Both the position numbers and the translations under genes were made by a program. Positions 11,931 through 23,010 of a stretch of DNA of 64,000 nt are shown here, piece by piece. Every line of letters begins with the position of its first letter. Positions within the stretch are counted from its first letter, which is position 1. Under the pieces are notes generated by a model. The model was given only the letters and a program-made list of their open reading frames with translations, did not search any database and was not told where the DNA came from. The DNA lies in the NCBI GenBank assembly GCA_007258455.2, contig VDFB02270651.1, forward strand, positions 696,678,197 to 696,742,196. The letters run 5' to 3'. The DNA comes from Sequoia sempervirens (lineage: Eukaryota; Streptophyta; Pinopsida; Cupressales; Cupressaceae).

Positions 11931-12069
11931 ATAACCCCTGACTATAAATTATAATTATCTAAATTAATTGTTAATTAATTAACCTACATAGTTTACATAA
12001 ATAACCCCATACTATAAATTATAATTATCTAAATTCATTGTTAATTAATTAACCTACATAGTTTACATA
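11931..12069 (+). repeat. Two-copy tandem duplication, 70-bp period
   Basis: The unit beginning ATAACCCC(T/A)... and ending CCTACATAGTTTACATAA occurs at 11931 and 12001, nearly identical. The phrases AGAAATAGCCCTCACT and GGGAATAGCCCTTCACT at about 12145-12200 echo its start. Confidence 0.88.
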
Positions 12070-12186
12070 AAGTTGCTTAATTCCCAACCCAATAACTTTT
12101 AATTCTTATTATTATGAATATAAATGTGACATGAGTTTGATCACAAAAGAAATAGCCCTCACTAAGAGTTTGGTCAAACAGGGAAT

Positions 12187-14213
12187 AGCCCTTCACTCAG
12201 ACTCAAACCAACAAAAGCATATTATTCAATGTGGATGATATTAAACAAGGAATAAAGAACTTAGCAAGTGGCAAAGCACAAGACATAGATGGGCTACAGT
12301 CTGAATTTTTAAAATGGGGGACTGAAATTCTTGCCCCTCACATAAAAAGAATTTTCAACAATGTCAATCGGGAAGGTTTTCCTATGGAGTGGACTACCAG
12401 TGTGGTCATCCCTTTATTTAAAAGTGGTGATATCAATAACCCATCTAACTATCGCACAATTATGGTCAACTCTATCTTTGGCAAGCTATTTGGGAGCATG
12501 ATTGAACGTAGGATCAGCAAATGGGCAGAAAATGAGGGCAAAAGAGCAAAGGGACAGGCAGGTTTCAGATCCAAGCACTCTACCATCGATCACTGCATCA
12601 CCCTTAGACACTTGATTGAGAAAATTTGGGATAACCAGGGTGAGGAAGCTTATTGTTGCTTTGTAGACTTTAAGAAAGCTTTCGACACAGTGCCTAGAGA
12701 CAAATTATGGTCTCGGATGGAAGAATTAGGCATTCCAAATGCATATAGAGCAGCTGTTCATAGGCTGTATGAGAAGGTCAGTGCTAAAATCAGAACAAGT
12801 GAAGGTATGTCAGAATGTTTTGACAGTGACATTGGAGTTAAACAGGGCTGCCCTCTATCCCCTACGCTTTTTGGGCTATACATTGATAAGTTGGAAGCGT
12901 GGTTAAGCAAGGAAGGCGGGGATGGTATCCATTTGGCAGGTTATGTAGTAAAATTACTTCTATATGCTGACGATCTTATCCTAATCTCAAAAACAGCTCA
13001 TGGGTTAAGAGAACATCTAAAAGCCCTAGAACACTTTTGTCAGGAAGTTGGGATGCAAGTGAACACATCCAAGACCAAAATCATGATTTACTCATTGAAT
13101 AGAAAAATTAAACAGCATACCTTTCTTTTTGAAGGCAGCCCACTTGATATAGTGAAAGAATACAAATATCTTGGGATTGACTTCCATTATAAGCTCAGTT
13201 GGGAAACCTGTAGAACGAAAAGGATACAGGGAGGTTGGAAAGCCTATTATTTGCTCCAAAATAGGTGTAGAAAAGCTGAACTTTGGGATTGGAAAACCAA
13301 GAAAACCCTTTTTGGTTTACTTGTCACGCCGGTTGTGCTTTATGGGTGCGAAGTGTGGGGAAGCAACACATCAAAGTGCAGTTGGAGACAGATAGAAAGA
13401 ATCCAGAAACACCTAATAACAAATAATCTCAAAGTTAAAGCTACTGTTCCTTATGAAATCCTGCTAGCTGAGGCGGGAGCTTTTCCTTTGGAAGCTTCAG
13501 CGATAACCCGGTTGTTAAGTTATCTAAAAAAGGTTGAAAACATGGATAACCACCGGTGGCCCAAAACGGTTATGGAGGAGATTCTAGTCCGAAGAAAGAA
13601 AACATGGATGAAACAGAACATCAAGTGGCTGAACAAGTGGAACATCAAATTACATGAGTGTCCTGACACCAACAGTGAAATAAAAATCTATGTGAAGGAA
13701 AAATTCAGGACTGCCATGTGGTCAAATCAGATCGGACGAAAAAAAGCATATTACATCAAAGAGTTTAACCCAGCTAAGGAACATGGTGAAAAACCATATT
13801 TAGGTGCAACTATTAAAGGGAAAGCGAGGCTATTAATTGCTCAATTGAGAACGGGGTCCCACCATCTTAGATGTGAGACTGGTAGGTGGAAGACTCCTAA
13901 GGAAACTTGGGAAGAAAGAACGTGCTTATTTTGTAATAAGGGAGTGGTGGAAACGGAGTGGCACTTCGTCATGGAATGCACAGCGTACGAAAATATCCGT
14001 AATCAGTACTCAAGTATTTCAGATGTGGGCAATATGCAGCAGTTATTTGAGGAGGATAAGATAAATCAGACGGCTAGCCTCCTAGTCAAAATTAATAGCA
14101 GGAGATCTGATCTGGAGAAGAGTCTGGAGACAAACTAAGTTGTTGAGTGTCTCGGTCCCATAGGCTGTTTAGTCTCGTGGACGTCATTAAAATCTTTCAT
14201 TCATTCATTCATG
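12187..14213 (+). mobile_element. 5'-truncated non-LTR retrotransposon (LINE)
   Basis: The element consists of an uninterrupted reverse transcriptase ORF, a roughly 60-bp 3' UTR and a tail of (TTCA)n repeats at 14196-14212 instead of poly(A). No endonuclease domain precedes the RT; the frame is open only back to a TAG at 12186. The simple-repeat tail resembles RTE-type elements, but the C-terminal CCHC finger is also seen in plant L1-type ORF2, so the clade is left open. I could not define a target-site duplication by eye. Confidence 0.88.
12231..14138 (+). CDS. LINE reverse transcriptase ORF2 fragment (635 codons, no stops)
   Basis: The protein has the RVT_1 landmarks in order: GQAGFR near residue 109, FVDFKKAFDTVP near 144, GVKQGCPLSPTLF near 202 and the catalytic YADD at 245-248. 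After the thumb comes a long Lys-rich C-terminal region and a C-x2-C-x9-H-x4-C finger (C565, C568, H578, C583) like zf-RVT. The first codon used here is GTG; the true protein would have begun further upstream with an endonuclease that is missing, so this start is arbitrary. All catalytic motifs are intact and no stop or frameshift interrupts 1.9 kb, in contrast to every LTR element in the window, so this is probably the youngest insertion here. Confidence 0.93.
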   Translation: MDDIKQGIKNLASGKAQDIDGLQSEFLKWGTEILAPHIKRIFNNVNREGFPMEWTTSVVIPLFKSGDINNPSNYRTIMVNSIFGKLFGSMIERRISKWAENEGKRAKGQAGFRSKHSTIDHCITLRHLIEKIWDNQGEEAYCCFVDFKKAFDTVPRDKLWSRMEELGIPNAYRAAVHRLYEKVSAKIRTSEGMSECFDSDIGVKQGCPLSPTLFGLYIDKLEAWLSKEGGDGIHLAGYVVKLLLYADDLILISKTAHGLREHLKALEHFCQEVGMQVNTSKTKIMIYSLNRKIKQHTFLFEGSPLDIVKEYKYLGIDFHYKLSWETCRTKRIQGGWKAYYLLQNRCRKAELWDWKTKKTLFGLLVTPVVLYGCEVWGSNTSKCSWRQIERIQKHLITNNLKVKATVPYEILLAEAGAFPLEASAITRLLSYLKKVENMDNHRWPKTVMEEILVRRKKTWMKQNIKWLNKWNIKLHECPDTNSEIKIYVKEKFRTAMWSNQIGRKKAYYIKEFNPAKEHGEKPYLGATIKGKARLLIAQLRTGSHHLRCETGRWKTPKETWEERTCLFCNKGVVETEWHFVMECTAYENIRNQYSSISDVGNMQQLFEEDKINQTASLLVKINSRRSDLEKSLETN

Positions 14214-14361
14214 GGAGCCAAATGCATAAATTATAGACTCCCGCCAATATGTATTCAGATTGCTGTGTTCCGTGTTTATTTTGAGGATTGGGAGAATAAT
14301 GTACCGTCCAGGATGAAATAAATGGAGCTAGTGTAGGAATTATCGCTTTTGTTTGATAAGA

Positions 14362-14622
14362 ATGGGAGATCAAAATGATGATGAAGAGGATGGGCTGTAT
14401 GCAGATCTGTATGAAGATCTTGAAGATGGCAGACAGCTTCCCAAGACATCTCTACTCCAAGTATTTCGTTGCACTGCCCCTTCTTTCTCTTCTTTATACT
14501 CCATTTGTTGTGGTGTCATGTCATTGAGCTTCTGGGTTTTCTCTTAGATGGAGGAGAGCATTTCTCAGATCACCAAACAAGCTCAAGAGTTGCAAATCGA
14601 AGTTGAAACCTTGCGAAAACAG
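14362..14622 (+). CDS. Probable 5' exons of a host gene: acidic N-terminus plus coiled coil (partial)
   Basis: Exon 1 (14362-14460, 33 codons) starts at ATG with MGDQNDDEEDGLYADLYEDL and ends at CAA|GTATTT. An 87-bp T-rich intron (14461-14547) ends CTTTTCTCTTAG, and exon 2 (14548-14622, 25 codons) reads MEESISQITKQAQELQIEVE followed by TLRKQ and ends CAG|GTTCAA. Both junctions are phase 0 and the spliced product keeps one frame. The product would be an Asp/Glu-rich segment with a repeated DLY-x-DL motif followed by a coiled coil. I cannot name the gene with confidence. Later exons are not clearly seen; a candidate lies at 16405-16518. The reading could be a gene fragment cut by insertions. 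Confidence 0.5.
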
Positions 14623-14740
14623 GTTCAATCCATACTCCGGTCAATTTTGGTCTTCGGATTTCTTTTGTTTTCGATGTTGAATGTCTTCTCCATTTTTCAC
14701 CTGCCGACCACAAAAAGAGAAATAATGAGTTGTATTCTAC

Positions 14741-14960
14741 TTTTTTGATCATCACAATGAAAATGAGCGTAGTAGTTAGAGCTGGCTTATTTGTACTTTG
14801 TCGTCCTTTTCAGTGTGGAGGTTATTATTCTGCTTAAAGTGGGATAGATGTATTCTATTTTTTGATGATCACAAGGAAACCAAGCCTAGTGGTTAGAGCT
14901 AGTTTATTTTTGTTGTCCATTTCAGTGTGGAGGTTATTGTTCTGCTAAAAGTGAGATGGG
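14741..14960 (+). repeat. Imperfect two-copy tandem duplication, about 112 bp
   Basis: TTTTTTGATCATCACAA ... AGTGTGGAGGTTATTATTCTG is repeated as TTTTTTGATGATCACAA ... AGTGTGGAGGTTATTGTTCTG. Each copy holds a G(T/C)AGT(A/G)GTTAGAGCT phrase resembling a tRNA A box, so a SINE origin is possible. Confidence 0.72.
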
Positions 14961-16404
14961 TATTCATATGGTTCAAAAATAGTGATATTTAAGGATTCCA
15001 CCTTGTCTGCTGGTTACCTGTTTGTCTGGATGGGTTAATGGTAACATGTTAGAGTTTCCAAGTAGGTCAACATTCAGCCCAGGTTTAGTTGGTCTGTTTA
15101 AGATTTGCATCAGTACATGTGTAAGAGCTGGCCAAATGATATTAAATGCATACTTTTGCCAAAATCATGTAGTCTGATCTTTCAAGAAGACACAGTCTTC
15201 AAGGATACAAATATAATTTCATCATAAATTAGTAGGAGAATGTTGGACGTTAGACTGCATTCTTTGAATCATGCCCCGAATTTTAATGGAGGCGAGGAAA
15301 AGAGTGCAGATTTCTACTTGAGAGTATAGGGTGAGTGAACTCCATATGCATCCTTTCAAGTTGAGTGTTTCTACTTGAAAAACAATCACTTCAAGTGGAT
15401 CAGAATTCTGAGGAAATTTTACGTTTTCTGCCTAGCTATATGAAGAATAAGCTGTTTACTCATTGTGGTATATCTATACACCTCGCATGCTCCCAAAAAT
15501 GAAAGGATAGACAAAAGGAAAAAAACTCACAGTAAGAATCATAGAAAACAAATGTTTCTATATTTCAACTGTAGAAAGTTATGTGCCGTCTCTATTGGTG
15601 AAGCTACTAAAATTGAATACTAATGTTTTCCCTAGATGGAATCAGGTCTTGAAACATTTACAGATATCTTCTATGCATTTAACCCAGACCAAAGCAATTT
15701 CTGGCATTCATAATGTTCTTCCTACATGAAAATTGTGATCCATATTGCTCTAAAACAGCAAATGGGGTCAATTGTTCTAGTTCTACATATCCTTCTAAGC
15801 CTAAATTTTATTCTTTGTTTAACTGACCTCAATTTTTATTAGTAATTTATCTATTGATTTTTTTAGAGGAAGTCCAATCTTTGCCAAATCCTGATGTGGG
15901 TAAATGATTATTAATTCTATTCATCTATTAATAGGGGTATTTTTTAAGGTTTTGTTATTCTCATAAGTTTCTTGGAAGATACATGGAAATGCCCTCTAAT
16001 AATTTGACAAAACTATCTTTGGCCAGGCCTTTGGAGTTATAGTTTTATATGATTTTTGATGCTTTCATTTATGTGAGGTGGAGATTCAGTTAAGGGATGT
16101 CAAACCTCATTAAGGTCCATCTGCTCATTTATGAGATATGCTGTAAATGCAACAAAATGCATGATCTGAAATACGACATTAGCATACCTTCAAGTTCAGA
16201 TACATTCTAAGCATGTTGAAGGTGTTAATGCAAGATGTGCTAGCTATGAATATGGAGTCACTCCTCCGAGTATATGTTTTTTCCTTATGCATAATTACAT
16301 CAAGCTGACTGCTTATTGTAGATGTTTTATCAACAGGTGTTTTTAACATATTAAAAAATAAAAATTTATGCCTATTTTAGAGTACAAATTATAGAATTAT
16401 TTAG
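14961..16404 (+). other. Non-coding; possible intron of the 14362 gene
   Basis: No long ORF or repeat with coding capacity is visible. A phrase at about 15320-15365 (GAGAGTATAGGGTGAGTGAA, then CATCCTTTCAAG) recurs at about 16722-16765. Confidence 0.4.
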
Positions 16405-16518
16405 GAGGAGATTAAGTTAGATGATCTTGATGAAAGACAGAGAAAGTTACCTGATTTCTTTCCTAACCAGGGAACCGTTCACATAATGTTTGAAGAATGG
16501 AGGATTCCTATTCATAGG
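16405..16518 (+). CDS. Candidate internal exon (38 codons), unidentified
   Basis: A 114-nt open stretch is bounded by TTATTTAG on the left and a strong donor AGG|GTAAGT on the right. It is phase 0 at both ends, like the two exons at 14362-14622. The predicted peptide begins EEIKLDDLDERQRKLPDFFP. I recognise no family. Chance splice-like signals in AT-rich DNA cannot be excluded. Confidence 0.22.
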
Positions 16519-17094
16519 GTAAGTGGCAAATGGACTTGGGGAGGAAGTAACTCTAGAAAGTATTCATTGATTATGGATACTTGTTAAATGTAAACAAATT
16601 AAAACTACTAAACTTGCATTGATGAAGGTCAAAATTTTGGGCATACCATGTTACTAGTCGAGAATCACATTGGTAAATACTAAATAGGGAGCTTTCATGG
16701 TTTATTTGCAACCTTGACATGAGGAGAGTATAGGGTGAATGAGTTCCATGCATCCTTTCAAGGTGAGTAAGCTTCACTCTATGCCTATAATCCTTTGGAT
16801 ATCTATTGGTAGCAGCAACACCTAATGTGGTATAAGAGGTTTGTAAATCATTTGAAATATCTTCATTGACAAATTGTAATGTCCCCAATTTAGCCCTACG
16901 CTCTTCTTTTGGATTTAGCCTATTTCCGGAAACTTGTAGGCTAAGCAAAAATGGAAACTAGGGTTTCCGCTTTCAGATGTATTTTTGAAGGTTTGCATGT
17001 GTGAGTTTTGACGCATGTTCGGTGAAGTTTTCTGGGTTTTCAGAGACCTCCAAGTTGGTGTGACATGCATCTGAATTTGACAACTTTTCCGAGC

Positions 17095-17379
17095 ACTTAC
17101 TATTTATAGTAAGTCATGTTGATTGCTCGGTTTGTGCTCTGAAGACATTTGGAAACACTTACTATTCATAGTAAGTCATGATATTGCTCAGTTGGTGTTT
17201 AGAGGAGGTTTTGCAAACTTACTATTTATAGCAGTTTGCTATTTTTGGTAAGTCTTTTTGTTTAGCAGTATCATTGTAGCAACAACTCAATCATCCTCAG
17301 TTCAGTGTGACTAATTAGTTGGCTTTCTGTTGAGTTGAAGTGAACTTACTAGTTGTGGCATTTGCTATTTTTAGTAAGT
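17095..17379. repeat. Array of ACTTACTAT/ATAGTAAGT palindromes in the LTR
   Basis: The near-perfect palindrome ACTTACTATTTATAGTAAGT occurs at 17095-17114 and with one change at 17157-17176. Expanded versions with an internal GCTATTTTT loop lie at 17217-17253 and 17344-17379. Most copies are followed by CATG...TTGCTC. The same motif recurs in the inverted LTR (39452-39490, 39647-39668, 39709-39728) and in the fragment at 21614 (21748, 21840-21880). Confidence 0.88.
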
Positions 17380-18598
17380 CTATTTTTGGTAGTGGCCCTA
17401 TCAGCAGTTCAGCTCTGGTCATTATACTATTTTTGGCAATCTATCAGAATCAGTCTTGGCGTTGGTCTTGGCTTCCTCCTTGGACTAAGTTCTATACTTA
17501 GTCAATTGTCATGTTTTGCAGTAGTACCTTTGCCTAGACGTTGAACTTCAAGTTGTTTTTAAAAGGGGGTCATGAAAGGGGACGCCTCATTAAGTGCATT
17601 AATGATTTTAATGTTTTATTGTTGCAACTTAAAAATGGACGCCTAAAGGGGGATAATTAATATTTTATTAATTCAAAATAAAGTGACTGTTGGAGAGGTG
17701 GCGTCCCTTGGAGGAAATTGAACAGTTTCTTGGTAGGAGTTACTGATTGCTTCATTCGCCATTTGAAGCTTATATATTGATGTTTGGAGAAGAGTTGATT
17801 ATGTTGGATTTTGAAAGTAAAGTTATGCTGTTGGATTGAAACCAGGCCTGGCTAAGGGGAAGTTTAGCAAACTTAATCCATCCTTCGAGCCTGAAACTAT
17901 GGCTTCCTAGGTGGTTGAATGAGACTGTGCTTCACTTAGGAGTACAGATTGAGCTTATTTGTGAATTCTCTAAACAAGTTGCTGCTGTATAACTTGTTTA
18001 TTTCTGCTGCCAAACATCATGGCTGAAGTGGTTTTCTGCTGATAACTTCACCATTGATTTTTATTTCATTTCGGGTATTAGTCCAAGCTTTCTCTGTGGA
18101 CGGTGCCCACTTGTGCAAATTTTCGGAATTTATCATTGAGTTTCTGATTTTTGGGAGAAGGTTGACCCTTCTTGGAGGCTGTACCATTCTTCATGGCTGC
18201 ATTGGGATTCGTGCCATCTGTTCTTGGCTGTTTCTGGCTTGATTTCTCTTGGGAGTAGGGACGCCTAGCTCTTAGTTGTAAATTGGCTGTGGTTTGAGAG
18301 CTTTCGGAGCTGTATTGGAGAAGATACATCTGTTTTGGTGATTCCTAACCTTGCTGGTTTGATTTTCTGTTCATACTGTTTCTAATCAGACTTAGTGAAT
18401 TTTAGTTTATTGCTGGTTGAGCTCATATTTCATATCAATTTTGTATTGTAAGAGTTAGAGGATTATTACTCTAACCATTTGATGATTTTGGAAGCATATC
18501 TTTGAGTTTTGTAGCTGAATTCATTTATTGTAAAGCTAGCTAGTAGTACTAACAGCTATTTTTTATTTATTGCTGCAAGTTTATGTTTGTATACACTC

Positions 18599-18795
18599 CC
18601 ACGAATAAGTGGTTGAGTTTAAATAATAATCTTTCATTATTGTTAATTTCCCCCCACGAAATAAGTGGTAGTGAGGAATGTTTTCCCCCCACTGAATAAG
18701 TGGAAGTGAGGATTCCATGGCTGGCTTGCCGCCTTTAAATTTGTAATAATCTTATCCACTGAATAAGTGGAGTATTCCCACTGACTTGTGGATGC
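18599..18795. repeat. Array of CCACTGAATAAGTGG palindromes in the LTR
   Basis: CCCACGAATAAGTGG (18599), CCCACGAAATAAGTGG (18655), CCCACTGAATAAGTGG (18687), TCCACTGAATAAGTGG (18757) and CCCACTGACTTGTGG (18778) all form short hairpins with CCACT/AGTGG stems. Equivalent units are present in the inverted LTR at about 38046-38215. Confidence 0.82.
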
Positions 18796-19012
18796 CTGCT
18801 GTTAGAAGATGAATGTACTTTCAGTTTAGTTTTGTTAGTAACGATCCTTGAACTATATGCTATCACCTCGCTCACTCCGGGATCTTGGTGAACATTCTTG
18901 GTGAGGGTTATTTACAAGCTGATTTTGATTTGGAGCTAACGCTAATCAGTGGTTTGGTGCTAGTTTATTGTATTAAAATTGGGGAAAAATTAAGGGGGAA
19001 TTTTACACAAAT

Positions 19013-19594
19013 TATGAACAACTTGAGGTAATGATCAATCTGTTCAATGGTAGTATGTAGTTGCATTACCATTAATCCATAATCTTAATATTTTTTTTCT
19101 AAATTCATGATCATCACCATTTGAATGAATGTATAGATAGGGCTAGATCCATACACAAAGATTTCTGTTTTGAAAGATGTGGATATGTTGTATAATCCTA
19201 AAACGAGGCATGTGCAAATGGATGTTTGAACACAAAGTGGTCTATATTTGATGAACAACAAATGCAATTGACATCCAACTATGCACAAGTCAAAAATCAC
19301 ATGGCCTATATTGTAGTATATGATATGGGCATAAATCATGCTTTAATAGTCAATTTAGGGACTATAACTATAGCTTTATTGTGCATCACAACGGCTAAAT
19401 TAGTAGTAGAGAATATGAAATCAACAAGAAATAATTGTCAAGGTAGATTGAATAATAACAAAAGATTTTAGGAATATCCATTTGCCTTTATCAAAACTCT
19501 TAAAAGCTTCTAAGCACTACTTTTAGAAAAATGAACAAGAGTTTTGACTTTGTTCGAGAAAAACATTACCTTGAAATATATAAAATGAATATTG
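19013..19594. other. No recognisable gene
   Basis: AT-rich sequence to the right of the solo LTR target site. The short ORFs on both strands lack known motifs. Confidence 0.5.
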
Positions 19595-20094
19595 AGCTTG
19601 AAATGGAGAGAAATGATTCCTCCATTGAGAGCAAGAGCATGGCCTTAATGTCTCTAATTATTAACATTTGAATCTTGATGAATAGTGGGTCAAGGGTTTG
19701 CTAGAAGCAAAGCTCATTCTTTTTACCTTTTAGTTTTCAAGACAATTTTCCTAATGTGACCATTCATAGGACACAATTATGCGCATGGTTAGCTTGGTTG
19801 TACAAACAACGTTGTCCTATTAGTCTTGTGATAAAGCTTGAAATGGAGAGAAATAATTCCTCCATTGAGAGTAGAGTGTGACTTAATGTGTCTTAAGTGT
19901 TAACATTTGAATGTTGATAACTAATGGGTCAAGAGTTTGCTAGAAGTAGAGCTCATTCCTTTCCCCTTTTAGTTTTCAAGACAATTTTCCTTGTCTGATC
20001 ATTCTGACTTAATGACCATGCTTGTGACACAAGTATGTGCATGGTTACCTTGGTTGTACAAGCGACTTTGTCATGTCAATTTTGTGATTAAGCT
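19595..20094 (+). repeat. Two-copy tandem repeat, 240-bp period
   Basis: The unit starts AGCTTGAAATGGAGAGAAAT at 19595 and at 19835. Both copies continue with TCCTCCATTGAGAG, AACATTTGAAT, GGGTCAAG, TTTAGTTTTCAAGACAATTT and end with TTGGTTGTACAA. Substitutions and small indels separate the copies. No coding capacity is seen. Confidence 0.88.
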
Positions 20095-21613
20095 TCCATG
20101 TTGGTAACCATATAAGGTTATTCATAAAGGAAAAATAAAAGTATATCAACGTCCACAAATGACCAAAATAGGTCAATGGGACTCAAAAAGTGTATTTAAT
20201 TGCAATAGAAAAGGACTAGGGTAATAATAGCCTAGTTAAGTAAACACTAAAAAGATTCAAACATAACAAGCTGAGTAATAATTCAAAGCAGTCAAACCTC
20301 AAACAATATGAACTAAGTACAACTACAAATGGCTTGTATGGGAAGGATTTGAAGAAGCATGAAGCCAATGAAGATGAAAGTGGGAGGTTGTGATAAGAGA
20401 CCAACAATATCATGTGTTTGTAGCAAGGCTTGGCCCAAAGGAGCAATTATTGAGAAGAGGCCTATGTAGGGTCAAATAATGCTCATTGGGATATGTTTAG
20501 CTTTTAGTTGCCAATTTGGGCAATCCTAGGAAGAAGTTCAATGCTTGCCAAGAAATTCTTCTATTGTCCAAGGTCAACGAACCTATGTTGATTGAATAAA
20601 AGAAAATGATGTGCAAATCGTGCCATAGTTAGGCTTTAGGATTAGTTCCATGATTAAAAATCCCTATAAATGTAATGTCTCAAGTTTTCGTTCAAGACAT
20701 TAACATATAACAAATAACAAACAATTTTTTCTTGATAAAAAAACAACACATGCATGTAACAATGCACACTTACCAACCACAACATTGTTTAAAGGACAAC
20801 ATTACAACCAATGCACAAGGTGACACTACTTAAAATGTGATTCAACCCATTCTAACAACTGATAAGAAGAGGAGATAGAGTCTCCTCATGTTTGAGTGAC
20901 CAACTCGCTTTGGTACTACAAGGAAGAACAAGGATAGGAGGATCTACACTCCAATAGGAAAACTTAGCAATTGTGTGTGAAGAATTCACCATGATCTTCA
21001 ACAAGAGGATACGGATCCTTCTAGATGATAGGGTACTAAACCATTGTCTTACAGGAACAAGTGAGAAACAATTGAGAACAAATCTCTATTTCCTAGATTA
21101 AGGAAAGTTCGAGTGTCATCTCATTCCTCAAACCTAACCAAGGTACAACCACACATCCAACAATGATGTAGGAATGACATCTAAGCCACAAGTACACTCA
21201 TTAAAGTGTTTGGACCAACGAGAGATTGTTAATTCACAAGGTACCCAAAGCAACATGCAAACTTAGTTGCTAGACAATCAAGGCAAATGCCTAGGATTAA
21301 CCTCCATAAAGAACATTTCTTGAAAAAGTGTAGGAATTTCTTACTATCCAAGGGTCACCTCATTTGCCACTCAATGTTGCCCCTTTGCTAGTTAGGGTCG
21401 CTCGGGGCAATGTAGGGTCACTTGAGAGATCATAGGGTCAGGGTTGCACCTTTTGCTAGTCAAGGTCGCTCAAGAGATCCCAAATTGGTAAAATAGGAGA
21501 TCTAGGACAATGACCGAACTAGAATGTGGTCCTAAGTGTCTAAGAAGCATACAAAATGGTTTGTCGAGTTTTGTGAAGGCCCCTAGTAATATCCCTAACC
21601 ATAGAGTGACCCA
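20095..21613. other. No recognisable gene
   Basis: Low-complexity-free AT-rich DNA without a persuasive ORF. Around 21385-21480 the phrase AGGGTC(G/A)CT(C/T) recurs with short spacing. Confidence 0.45.
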
Positions 21614-23010
21614 ATATAATGTCCCCTCCTAGCCTCTGAGTAGTGCACATGACCTTTAGCCTATTCCAAAGTTCTTGTAGGCTAAATGGTTTTAGTAAGG
21701 GAACTCAGTTCCGATTCTTGGTGTTGGGTTTTCGGTATTTAGGGGGACTTACTATTTTTAGCAGGGGTCTAGTATTGAGCTTACAGTCTTCAATGAGCCC
21801 TTTGGACATATCAGTATCTCTCCGGCTCGAGTCTTGGGTACTACTTACTATTTTTAGTACTTTCTAAAAATAGTAAGTCTATTTTGGGTAAGCTGGACTT
21901 GGTCAAGGTTCTCTTAGTAGCATATTCTCAGTTGAGGCTTCAAGTTTCTAAGGTTGCAATATTTTAATACTTGCTTTTCCCTTCGAAAATGGATTAATAT
22001 AAAGTTACTTTATAACTTTAAGTTAAGGGAAAAAGGGGACATAAAAAGTACCTTGGGCACCTAGTTAATGACTTGAAGTTGTTTTTAAAGCATCAGAGAC
22101 ATTTTAGTATGCTGAATAAGAGATGGGCGCCTAGATTATAGTTGAAGCCAAAAATTAAAATAAAATCAAATAAAGCTATTTCATGAGGCGTGGTTTTTGA
22201 AAGGGTTTAGGGTTTTAGACTTGAGGTTGCCCTAATTTCCTATTGAGTCTTTTAAAAGTGCTTTGTGAGGCCTCATTCTTCATGGATGATTTTGTTTGCA
22301 TAAGGAGATGCTGCTGGTTTTTTTCCAGGAGGTCTGTAAGTGAGTGTTGAGGATGAAAACCCTTGACATCTTGGACTGGTTTCGGTAGTGCAAGACCTGC
22401 CCTAGCCGGTGGAAGAGTGGTTTCATCTAGAAATCACATTGGAGCTTCAAGTTGCAGATTTCAGTCTTTAGAAATGAAGATTTTTCAGCATTTTTGATTA
22501 GTTTCAGTTGGGTTTTGGATTGCTATTGTTTCCTCTCTTTTTGGTGTGGATTTCTAGGAGTTTGGGGTGTAGTTTTATCATTTTCTGGGCACTTCAAAAT
22601 CTGGACCTGAACCTGATTATTCGATCATATCTCCAAAATGGTTTAGGGTTTCAATATGGGTATTGGTTCTATGGATAGCCCTCCTCTTGGCGCCAACAAC
22701 AAGTATTATTTTGTATTTTTGAAGAAGCCTTGGATTTATTAGACCAAGTCGTCCCCCTGCAGCCAGCGCCTCTTTGGTGGTGATTTCTCCTTGTTTTCTG
22801 GTTGGCCTTGTGTGGTCTTGTATCTGCTTTGGCTGGGAGCTTACAGTGAGGTATTTGGCGTTGCTTTAGCAAGGGTTTGGAGGCCGAACTCATTGGTGAG
22901 GAGTGAGCTCAATAAGGAGTTTATAATCTGCTGTATGGTGCTTATTCACAGGTCTGAAATTACTTATATTCTGAGTTTGAAACTGTGTTGTAATGAACAG
23001 TAATTTTCTG
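21614..23010 (+). repeat. Diverged LTR fragment related to the 16875 solo LTR
   Basis: The start ATATAATGTCCCCTCCTAGC, then TTTAGCCTATTCC and CTTGTAGGCTAAATGG, parallels the first 100 bp of the solo LTR at 16875. The ACTTACTATTTTTAG palindrome also recurs (21748, 21840-21880). The initial TG has become TA, and the right boundary is uncertain; similarity fades well before 23010. This is a degenerate family member with no partner. Confidence 0.5.

Larger units (their letters stand above)
16875..19007 (+). mobile_element. Solo LTR of a Ty3/gypsy family (2.13 kb) with target duplication CAAAT
   Basis: The unit starts TGTAATGTCCCC and ends TTTTACA. It is flanked by identical CAAAT at 16870-16874 and 19008-19012. 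Nothing inside resembles gag or pol, and no primer site or polypurine tract is present, so this is a solo LTR left by recombination. A related 2.23-kb LTR lies inverted at 37822-40051, where polypurine tract and pol 3' end identify the family as gypsy. Short ORFs inside are not recognisable proteins. Confidence 0.93.

Noticed and set aside
17353..18242. Hydrophobic plus-strand ORFs suggesting a membrane protein
   Set aside because: They lie inside the solo LTR, are short, overlap the palindromes and lack any family resemblance.
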